Assembly: GCA_003485825.1 (NCBI GenBank)
Contig: DNHN01000062.1
Location: 1 to 5,114, forward strand
Direction of reading: 5' to 3'
From: Bacteroidota bacterium
GTDB lineage: Bacteria; Bacteroidota; Bacteroidia; NS11-12g; UBA9320
DNA length: 5,114 nt
Shown: positions 1 to 5,114 of the stretch, piece by piece
Numbering within the stretch: position 1 is the stretch's first letter
How the letters are laid out: every line of letters begins with the position of its first letter
Notes under the pieces: model-generated
What the model was told of the DNA's origin: nothing
The model's input: the letters and a program-made list of their open reading frames with translations, nothing else
Databases searched by the model: none
Position numbers and translations under genes: made by a program

Positions 1-870
1 GGTAGCTTAGGCATCAATATGCTCGGCTGGTGGCAGACCGGAGAACCCTTCTGGATAATAACCAGTAATCCGTATATAGGCGCACAGCTAAGTGGTGCCA
101 GTATTTGTGGTAGCGGTAGTTTATTCCATTATCCATGGCAGACACATTATACCTTTGGGTTAGTCAATAGTTTTTTAGCCGCACTCTCAGCTATACTAAT
201 TGTTTGGCACGTATATAAAAAGAAGATTGGATTATACTCTCCTATCGTGTTAACACTCGTACTTTTTGTGACCTTCTATGGTGCTCACGTTTTTATTTGG
301 TGGCAAGGATTGATGGGTAGTTGTGGCTATATCAGGGTAATGACTATTGTAGCGCCATTGATAGCACTACTCGTCGTATACGCTATAGAGCATATAGTCG
401 AAAGGTTGGCTAGGTTAAAAGGTGAGCAGAGTTACTGGCTACAAGTAGGTGTTATCGTATTTGTATTTTTGGTGCAGATTATTACTCCAATACGCTATTT
501 CAAACACAGGTATCCTATTCCACTATCAGAAGAGGAGGAAGTGTTTCAGGAAGTAGCAGAATGGTATAAGAGTCAAGAGGTTTCAGGGAATGCTACAGTA
601 TATCTAAACCCTTATTTTTCTGTAGTAGGAGATGTAAATCCATATGATAATACTCAGCATTTCCAGTTGTATGCTTCTGGCATTCAATGGATAAAGAGCG
701 GAGATTATGTGATATGGGATGCACATTTCTGTCCCAATGAAGGCGGAGTCCCTAAATCGACATTTGTGGGAAATGCGGAGTATGAACACTTGAAGACATT
801 CAAACCAAAAGAGAGATATATCACGCTAAATGACTATGAATATGAGGTCTTAGTCTTTAGGAAGAGATAG
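1..870 (+). CDS. Multi-pass membrane protein, glycosyltransferase (GT-C)-like, C-terminal part
   Basis: The reading frame is open from the first base, so the gene starts upstream of the window. The ATG at 19 falls inside what looks like a membrane-protein loop (WQTGEPFWIITSNPY) and is probably not the start. Counting from the first codon, four hydrophobic segments are visible at about residues 51-71, 79-101, 112-129 and 147-166. A soluble C-terminal domain of about 120 residues follows, with an acidic stretch (LSEEEEVF) and a motif GDYVIWDAHFCPNEGG near residues 234-249. The segment GSCGYIRVMTIVAPL before the third helix resembles the late transmembrane region of Bacteroidota proteins annotated as membrane-bound mannosyl- or other GT-C glycosyltransferases, which use lipid-linked sugars at the cytoplasmic membrane. 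The catalytic acidic loop of such enzymes is N-terminal and would lie outside the window, so activity cannot be judged. It could equally be called a conserved membrane protein of unknown function. Confidence 0.72.
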   Translation, partial: GSLGINMLGWWQTGEPFWIITSNPYIGAQLSGASICGSGSLFHYPWQTHYTFGLVNSFLAALSAILIVWHVYKKKIGLYSPIVLTLVLFVTFYGAHVFIWWQGLMGSCGYIRVMTIVAPLIALLVVYAIEHIVERLARLKGEQSYWLQVGVIVFVFLVQIITPIRYFKHRYPIPLSEEEEVFQEVAEWYKSQEVSGNATVYLNPYFSVVGDVNPYDNTQHFQLYASGIQWIKSGDYVIWDAHFCPNEGGVPKSTFVGNAEYEHLKTFKPKERYITLNDYEYEVLVFRKR

Positions 871-878
871 TAAAAGGT

Positions 879-1994
879 CTAAATCATTAGCCCAACCACT
901 TCCTCTGCGACCTCAGCACTTAGAGCAACACCCATTCCGCCTAGTCTAGCAGCCAGGAATATATTGGGTTCTAGTTCTTTTACTATGGGCAGTTTCTTGT
1001 GGTCCTTGCCCATTCCCATAATGCCACTCCACTGGTACTCTATGACGATTTCTCTTCCGAAAATTTGCTCATTCATAAATCGATGCAGCTCGGTGATGAT
1101 GGTTTCGTTGGACGCTAATTCAAAGGATGTTTCTCCATCTATATCCATATTGCGGGCTCCGCCTAAGAGTATTCGGTTATTGATGTCTCGCCAGTAGTAG
1201 TATCCACTATCGTACATATACATTCCTTTACACGGCAGATTTTCTACTCGCTCACTTACTATGACTTGCCCTCTGCACGGCGTTACATCTTCATCTATCA
1301 ACTTACTAGTAAATGCATTGGTACAAAGGATTAAATTTTTAGTCGACAGTTGATAGTTGCTAGTGGTCTGTACTTTAATCTTGTCAGTCTTATCCCAAGT
1401 GCTCACTTCTATGCCGCCATAGAGTTTTACGCCGAGTTGCTGGGTATACTCATAGATAGTATCGTATAGCTTTCCGGTATTGAGTTGACCTTCAAAGTCA
1501 TTGTGAATGGCACCGATAGTGTTGGGTAGTGGGTTGTTACTGCGGTAGGAGAAGACGTTATCCAGCTTGAGCTCGTGATAGAGTATGGTATTAATTCCTT
1601 GCAGGCTGTCTATGCCTTGGTTTAGATAAGTCTTATTGTCTTTAGTAAATATTTCGCAGCTTCCGAGTTCTTGGTAGTCTATGTTTTGGTTACCGAACTT
1701 ACTTCGCAGTTTCTGCAAACCACTGTATCGTTTTTTGATAGTAGCATACACATTTTCTACGCTGTCATTTTCAAGGTCATCTAGGATCTCACTTACATTG
1801 GCAAAGCATCCAAAACCGGCGTTTCGTGTGCTAGCTCCTAACCCCCAGGCGTGTCGATCGACTACCACTACTTTCGCCTTTGGTTCTTTTTCTTTGAGAT
1901 TGATAGCGGTTTGCAGACCTACTAGGCCCATTCCTACCACAAGGAAGTCTATGTCCGCTAATAAATATTCTTTTTCCCAGTAGGAGTAGTTCAT
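879..1994 (-). CDS. FAD-dependent oxidoreductase, DAO family
   Basis: This is a complete 371-residue protein. Near the N-terminus it has a Rossmann dinucleotide-binding fold: a beta strand DFLVV, then GMGLVG (residues 21-26), then a second strand KVVVVDR (41-47) whose Asp46 would contact the FAD ribose. The next block, GASTRNAGFGCF (53-64), is typical of D-amino-acid-oxidase-like (PF01266) enzymes. The C-terminal LGGMGVALSAEVAEEVVGL (351-369) matches the second FAD-contacting region. The length fits the 350-400 residues usual for the family, which oxidises amines or amino acids in the cytoplasm. The substrate cannot be read from the sequence. The N-terminal SYWE segment and the SEILDDL segment (68-74) fit, from memory, a Bacteroidota subgroup of unknown function. 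No signal peptide is seen. The ATG at 1994 is supported by the promoter box only 4 bases upstream. The gene stands alone: it converges on the membrane-protein gene and lies 136 bases downstream of the helicase stop. Confidence 0.88.
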   Translation of the reverse strand: MNYSYWEKEYLLADIDFLVVGMGLVGLQTAINLKEKEPKAKVVVVDRHAWGLGASTRNAGFGCFANVSEILDDLENDSVENVYATIKKRYSGLQKLRSKFGNQNIDYQELGSCEIFTKDNKTYLNQGIDSLQGINTILYHELKLDNVFSYRSNNPLPNTIGAIHNDFEGQLNTGKLYDTIYEYTQQLGVKLYGGIEVSTWDKTDKIKVQTTSNYQLSTKNLILCTNAFTSKLIDEDVTPCRGQVIVSERVENLPCKGMYMYDSGYYYWRDINNRILLGGARNMDIDGETSFELASNETIITELHRFMNEQIFGREIVIEYQWSGIMGMGKDHKKLPIVKELEPNIFLAARLGGMGVALSAEVAEEVVGLMI

Positions 1995-1998
1995 ATGA

Positions 1999-2006
1999 CA
2001 AATGTA
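1999..2006 (-). promoter_or_regulatory. Bacteroidota-type -7 box for the FAD oxidoreductase
   Basis: On the minus strand the sequence reads TACATTTG, a full match to TAnnTTTG, followed by TCAT and then the ATG. A -33 element is weak: a T-rich CTTTTTAG lies at about the right distance but has no TTG. If transcription starts the usual 5-8 bases after the box, the mRNA would be leaderless or nearly so. The motif match is visible; promoter activity is inferred. Confidence 0.55.
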
Positions 2007-2071
2007 TATTTTTCAGTTATTCTAAAAAGTGAGTTTAGTGAGTTGTGGTTTTTGTCGCTAGTGTTTTTTTA

Positions 2072-2096
2072 CTTTGTAAATATACTGAATACAAAG
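2072..2096. repeat. Short inverted repeat, 7-base arms with 11-base loop
   Basis: CTTTGTA at 2072-2078 is mirrored exactly by TACAAAG at 2090-2096. It lies about 65 bases upstream of the oxidoreductase -7 box and 35 bases after the helicase stop. A run of seven T on the plus strand precedes the left arm, so leftward (minus-strand) transcripts would carry an A-run after the hairpin, which is the wrong polarity for an intrinsic terminator of the helicase. It could be an operator or a weak 3' hairpin, or it may be chance in AT-rich DNA. Confidence 0.3.
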
Positions 2097-2130
2097 AGAC
2101 GTTGTGTGAATTTAGGACTTAGTGCAGATT

Positions 2131-3882
2131 CTACCACCCATTCAGCTTCTTGAGCCTAGACCGGATACCTCCTGTGGTTCGATTGAAGTGTATGGCTAAA
2201 ACCCTGCTTGGTATTCCTTCATCGTACATCGCTAGTAGCTCTTCGTCCAACTCTGGAGTCCATTTTTGGTAGGCTTTTTTGTGGGTTTCACGTACTTTTT
2301 CTACAGCATACGATTTCTCCTTTAAATATGATTTTAGTGCTCTATCTGTTTCAGATTTGGAGTCCTTTTCCTTTGCTACAGTCTTGATTATGTGCAAGGA
2401 TGGTGTGGGCCCTATGCCATCAGGTACTAGATTCTCGGGTATGTAGAGATGGTTTCTTGTTCTGGTGACCGCTACATAGAGAAGGTTGATCTCCTCGTTG
2501 AGCCTGCTCGGATCTGCATCGTCTTTTTCTATCAGTACCTTTAGGCGTTCTTCGCCTACGAAGTCATTTACTAGCTGTACGGAGTCATACTCCATTCCCT
2601 TGCACCGGTGCACTGTGCTAAATATCATTTCTGCCTTGTTTTTTTCTTCGTTTTCTACGTGTTTACTCTTCAGGTCTTGTAGTATCTTGGGTATCTCATT
2701 GCCATACTCCTTTACTATCTCTACCATCAGTCCGAGCTGTACGTCATCGGTTTGCTTTATATACTCTTCGAGGTCTTCGAGACTACTCATTTGTTTTATG
2801 ATGGCATCTCGTACCAGCCTCTTTTTGCCATTTTTTAGATTGAGTACATCGTAGAGTGATGCTCCATCATCTGCGTAGGTGTATGAGCTCAAGTTCCCCT
2901 CAAAGTAAATGTGCTTTACCCGTTTGTTTTCTTTGATGAACTCTATGGCCCTCAGCAGCAGTCCTAGGTTAGTACGCGCTATGGTAGCTTTTACTTTGTT
3001 CTCGGTATGTTTTCCTCTCCCAAAGAGTTTGATGTCTGGATCTTGACCCAGGTGCTTTTTCCAAAGTAAAATTTTATGAGCGAGTGTAGCTATCTGCGGA
3101 CTAAAACGGAAACTAGCAGATAGTCTCAGTTCTTTAAAGTTAGTTTTTTCGAGTGAGTTTACCGCGTTTCGCCAACCGTAGATCTGCTGATGTGTATCTC
3201 CAACTAGTATTTTGGTGGCAGTTTGTCTTTTGAATATATCTAGCATAGCGGGAGATGCATCTTGCCCCTCATCAAAAAAAATATAGTCGTAGAATAATTT
3301 CGGTTTGGAGAGTTGATATTTTTTGAGATAGAAGTCGTGTGTGATGGGAATTTCACCACTATTCATCTTAGCTAGAAAAGTTCTAGTCTGAACATAGATT
3401 TGCTGATGGTGGGTATGCACAAACTCTTGGGACTCTTCATTAGTGATGGTTTCTAGGTAATTGAGCTCTCCTACTTTTAGAGCCGCACTATTGCAAAAAA
3501 GAGCAGCATATTTAGCCACGTGATTAGCCACTACTAGTTCGCTGTGTTTTTTGCCTGCTGATTTTATACTCAGTATTTTGGCGATTTCATGCGACTTATA
3601 GCCATTGGCTTGTAATGCATAGCCGTGTTTTCGTACTACATTTTTATAAGCCAGGGAGTGAGCAGTTTCTACCATCACATTGCTCAGATTTTCTTCTGTA
3701 AATTTTTGAGTGGCTTCAATTCGTACAGATTTATTAAAGGCGAGATAAAGTAGTTTTTTAGAAGGATCACACTGCTTTGCATAAGCCACTATGGTGCTGG
3801 TTTTTCCACTTCCTGCAACGGCATTTATTTTTAAGTCTTGCTCTGTAGCTAGTATTGCTTCTTGTTCGGAGGTGAGTTTCAT
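2131..3882 (-). CDS. UvrD/FBH1-like superfamily 1 DNA helicase with C-terminal helix-turn-helix domain
   Basis: This is a complete 583-residue ATP-dependent helicase, expected to translocate 3'-5' on single-stranded DNA in repair or recombination. All core SF1A motifs are visible in order: Q motif LTSEQEAIL (3-11), Walker A AVAGSGKTS (21-29, Lys27), motif Ia YLAFNKS (46-52), TAHSLAY (73-79), Walker B FFDEGQDA (202-209, Asp204/Glu205), motif III VGDTHQQIYGWR (227-238), motif IV SASFRFSP (255-262), motif V STVHRCKGMEYDSV (422-435) and motif VI LLYVAVTRTRNHL (467-479, arginine finger). The TAHSLAY and GDTHQQIYGWRNA blocks resemble the FBH1-like branch more than housekeeping UvrD or PcrA, which are also longer (about 700 or more residues). 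A basic linker (about 500-540) leads to WTPELDEELL...GIPSRVLAIHFNRTTGGIRSRLKKL (541-580), a SANT/Myb-like helix-turn-helix. I chose the ATG at 3882. An in-frame TTG at 3915 would add 11 residues but lies within the likely promoter and before the first family-conserved residues (LTSEQ). The exact pathway is not known. Confidence 0.9.
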   Translation of the reverse strand: MKLTSEQEAILATEQDLKINAVAGSGKTSTIVAYAKQCDPSKKLLYLAFNKSVRIEATQKFTEENLSNVMVETAHSLAYKNVVRKHGYALQANGYKSHEIAKILSIKSAGKKHSELVVANHVAKYAALFCNSAALKVGELNYLETITNEESQEFVHTHHQQIYVQTRTFLAKMNSGEIPITHDFYLKKYQLSKPKLFYDYIFFDEGQDASPAMLDIFKRQTATKILVGDTHQQIYGWRNAVNSLEKTNFKELRLSASFRFSPQIATLAHKILLWKKHLGQDPDIKLFGRGKHTENKVKATIARTNLGLLLRAIEFIKENKRVKHIYFEGNLSSYTYADDGASLYDVLNLKNGKKRLVRDAIIKQMSSLEDLEEYIKQTDDVQLGLMVEIVKEYGNEIPKILQDLKSKHVENEEKNKAEMIFSTVHRCKGMEYDSVQLVNDFVGEERLKVLIEKDDADPSRLNEEINLLYVAVTRTRNHLYIPENLVPDGIGPTPSLHIIKTVAKEKDSKSETDRALKSYLKEKSYAVEKVRETHKKAYQKWTPELDEELLAMYDEGIPSRVLAIHFNRTTGGIRSRLKKLNGW

Positions 3883-3912
3883 ATAGTCAACTATGTAGTG
3901 GATTACAAAGTG

Positions 3913-3944
3913 CAAATATCAATCAGTACGAATACGGGAACAAA
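3913..3944 (-). promoter_or_regulatory. Candidate promoter for the helicase gene
   Basis: On the minus strand, TTTG (3944-3941) is followed after 20 bases by GATATTTG (3920-3913), which matches the Bacteroidota TTG / TAnnTTTG pattern with one mismatch in the -7 box. Transcription from it would give a leader of roughly 25 bases before the ATG at 3882. It overlaps the alternative TTG start, which argues against that start. There is no Shine-Dalgarno sequence in the leader. This is a motif match only. Confidence 0.4.
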
Positions 3945-4024
3945 TTGAGTTTTGGGTTACTTATTAAGATTCTACCGTCTTATGTAGTTGGGTTATCCGT
4001 TTTTTTATACTCTGTCCATTTCCT

Positions 4025-4032
4025 TAACTTCG
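4025..4032 (+). promoter_or_regulatory. Bacteroidota-type -7 box for the nitronate monooxygenase-like gene
   Basis: TAACTTCG matches TAnnTTTG at all but one position and is followed by CCCT and then the ATG at 4037. The spacing to the start codon, 4 bases, is identical to that of the FAD oxidoreductase gene. The -33 region (about 4000-4007) is only a T-run. The arrangement predicts a leaderless or nearly leaderless mRNA. The motif is visible; its function is inferred. Confidence 0.45.
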
Positions 4033-4036
4033 CCCT

Positions 4037-4984
4037 ATGCAAAATAGGATTACGGAACTCTTTGGGATACAGTATCCCATCATACAGGCAGGAATGATAT
4101 GGTGCAGTGGCTGGGAGCTTGCTAGTGCTGTGAGTAACGCAGGCGGATTAGGTATCATAGGAGCTGGGAGCATGTATCCAGATATTTTGCGCGTTCAAAT
4201 TCAAAAATGCAAGCAAGCGACAGAGAAGCCATTTGCAGTAAATCTACCACTACTTTACCCCGATATAGATAAGCATATTGCTACGATTATACAAGAGAAA
4301 GTGCCCATCGTATTCACTTCCGCAGGCAATCCAGCGGTATGGACAGAAATGCTAAAAAACGAAGGAATAAAAGTGGTGCACGTAGTGAGTAACGAGAAAT
4401 TTGCACGTAAGGCTGAAGCATGTGGAGTAGATGCTATAGTAGCAGAAGGTTTCGAAGCAGGAGGACACAATGGGAGAGAGGAAACGACTACACTTGTACT
4501 CATTCCACAGATAGTAAATGCGGTGAAGATACCTGTGATCGCGGCAGGAGGAATAGGCACAGGGAAGACTATGCTAGCGGCTATGGCTATCGGAGCTGAA
4601 GCGGTGCAGATAGGAAGCAGGTTTGTAGCAACCCATGAAAGTAGTGCACACCAAAAATTTAAGCAAGCAGTGTTGGACGCTAAGGATGGTAGTACTCAAT
4701 TAAGTCTAAAGAAATTAACCCCAGTAAGACTGATAAAAAATAAGTTTTGGGAGCAGATATCTGCTGCAGAAATGAGTGGAGCCAGCTCTGAAGTCTTGGC
4801 TCAGATGCTGGGACGAGCACGTGCTAAAAAAGGGATGTTTGAAGGCGATTTAGAAGAAGGGGAACTGGAGATTGGCCAGATAAGTGGATATATAAATGAA
4901 ATCAAACCAGCAGCTAAAATTGTTGAAGAGATAGTGAGGGAGTATAATGAAGTACTCTCAGGGCTAGAAGTGAATAGACTGTAG
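4037..4984 (+). CDS. FMN-dependent nitronate monooxygenase / enoyl-ACP reductase II (FabK)-like protein
   Basis: This is a complete 315-residue protein with a TIM-barrel FMN-binding fold. Family blocks are visible in order: RITELFGIQYPIIQAGM (4-20), AVSNAGGLGIIGAG (31-44), PFAVNLPL (65-72), AEGFEAGGHNGR (136-147), IPVIAAGGIGTG (165-176, phosphate binding) and AVQIGSRFVATHES (189-202). His144 in the AGGH motif is at the position of the histidine used in both families. Nitronate monooxygenases oxidise alkyl nitronates with O2; FabK reduces enoyl-ACP with NAD(P)H in fatty acid synthesis. The N-terminal blocks, the EAGGH context and the C-terminal GQISG (280-284) look closest to FabK as I remember it, but most Bacteroidota paralogues are annotated as nitronate monooxygenases, so the substrate is undecided. 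The gene is divergent from the helicase and is followed after 2 bases by an AlbA_2-type gene, suggesting a shared transcript. Confidence 0.88.
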   Translation: MQNRITELFGIQYPIIQAGMIWCSGWELASAVSNAGGLGIIGAGSMYPDILRVQIQKCKQATEKPFAVNLPLLYPDIDKHIATIIQEKVPIVFTSAGNPAVWTEMLKNEGIKVVHVVSNEKFARKAEACGVDAIVAEGFEAGGHNGREETTTLVLIPQIVNAVKIPVIAAGGIGTGKTMLAAMAIGAEAVQIGSRFVATHESSAHQKFKQAVLDAKDGSTQLSLKKLTPVRLIKNKFWEQISAAEMSGASSEVLAQMLGRARAKKGMFEGDLEEGELEIGQISGYINEIKPAAKIVEEIVREYNEVLSGLEVNRL

Positions 4985-4986
4985 AA

Positions 4987-5114
4987 GTGAACGACCGTAT
5001 AAAGCGATATTTGATAGATGGTGAAGGAGATATGCTGGACTATAAGCAGGAAATCTCCAGTGCCAATAAAATCGCAAAAACAATGGTCAGTTTTGCAAAT
5101 CACAAAGGGGGAAC
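4987..5114 (+). CDS. AlbA_2 (Schlafen-like) putative DNA-binding/ATP-binding protein, N-terminal fragment
   Basis: An open frame of 42 codons runs off the right edge. It begins (V/M)NDRIKRYLIDGEGDMLDYKQ and continues through EISSANKIAKTMVSFANHKGG. The pattern I..LI..GEG..LD(Y/F)KQ, then KIAKTMVSFAN..GG, is the hallmark of the AlbA_2 / divergent AAA-4 family (PF04326), found in bacterial regulators, in some defence proteins and in Schlafen proteins. The frame is closed upstream by a stop at 4975-4977, and GTG at 4987 is the only usual start codon that keeps the whole conserved N-terminus. The ATG at 5032 would cut into it. The gene starts 2 bases after the stop of the preceding flavoenzyme, so translational coupling is likely. 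What follows the AlbA_2 domain, such as a C-terminal HATPase-like or winged-helix domain, is not visible. Confidence 0.75.
   Translation, partial: MNDRIKRYLIDGEGDMLDYKQEISSANKIAKTMVSFANHKGG

Noticed and set aside
19..21. ATG as the start of the membrane protein
   Set aside because: The frame is open to the window edge, the following residues look like an inter-helix loop, and four late helices plus a soluble tail alone would be too short for the family.
604..789. Minus-strand ORF of 61 codons inside the membrane-protein gene
   Set aside because: It lies wholly within a well-supported plus-strand gene, and its translation shows no recognisable domain.
871..878. Shared bidirectional terminator between the two convergent genes
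   Set aside because: The 8-base gap has no inverted repeat or T-run, and I saw no clear hairpin in the adjacent coding ends.
964..1197. Plus-strand ORFs at 964-1197 and 1681-1983 inside the oxidoreductase gene
   Set aside because: They are antisense shadows of a full-length family-matching protein; their serine- and proline-rich translations show no family motif.
2069..2076. TTACTTTG on the plus strand as a promoter
   Set aside because: It misses the conserved A of TAnnTTTG and would drive transcription antisense into the helicase, with no plus-strand gene downstream.
2486..2854. Plus-strand ORF of 122 codons inside the helicase gene
   Set aside because: Its serine-rich, low-complexity translation is typical of the antisense of a real gene, and it overlaps helicase motifs V and VI.
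3883..3915. An 11-residue N-terminal extension of the helicase starting at a TTG codon
   Set aside because: The TTG overlaps the candidate -7 box, the extension lies outside the conserved helicase start (LTSEQEAI), and an ATG is available directly before that motif.
4255..4560. Minus-strand ORFs at 4255-4560 and 4801-5103
   Set aside because: They are antisense to the flavoenzyme and AlbA_2 genes, which carry clear family motifs; the shadows have none.
2131..5114. A defence island made of the helicase and the AlbA_2 gene
   Set aside because: They are in divergent transcription units separated by a metabolic flavoenzyme gene, with no nuclease, toxin or other defence component in the window; the evidence is too thin to claim a system.

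Overview
The window reads as an ordinary chromosomal segment of a member of the Bacteroidota. Two things suggest this: the upstream regions carry matches to the TAnnTTTG -7 box used by the major sigma factor of that phylum, without Shine-Dalgarno sequences, and the protein types are ones I associate with flavobacteria and their relatives. The base composition is moderately AT-rich throughout, and no stretch stands out as foreign by eye. I see no rRNA, tRNA, CRISPR array, insertion sequence or phage gene.

Layout: (1) Positions 1-870, plus strand, hold the C-terminal part of a multi-pass membrane protein. It resembles integral-membrane (GT-C type) glycosyltransferases and its start lies outside the window. 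(2) Positions 879-1994, minus strand, hold a DAO-family FAD-dependent oxidoreductase that converges on the first gene with only 8 bases between the stop codons. (3) Positions 1995-2130 are a short intergenic region with a promoter for the oxidoreductase and a small inverted repeat. (4) Positions 2131-3882, minus strand, hold a superfamily 1 DNA helicase of the UvrD/FBH1-like type, with all the core motifs and a C-terminal helix-turn-helix (SANT/Myb-like) extension. (5) Positions 3883-4036 are a divergent intergenic region with promoter candidates in both directions. (6) Positions 4037-4984, plus strand, hold an FMN enzyme of the nitronate monooxygenase / FabK family. (7) From 4987 to the right edge is the start of an AlbA_2 (Schlafen-like) putative DNA-binding / ATP-binding protein. 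It begins 2 bases after the previous stop, so the two are probably co-transcribed.

The genes do not form an obvious pathway: one likely surface-glycan or membrane function, two flavoenzymes of unknown substrate and two nucleic-acid-related proteins. I did not find a convincing undescribed system. The most distinctive signals are two genes whose -7-like boxes lie exactly 4 bases before the ATG, which predicts leaderless mRNAs, and the helicase with its fused small DNA-binding module. The helicase and the AlbA_2 gene are near each other but in different, divergent transcription units, so a joint defence role is only a weak possibility.
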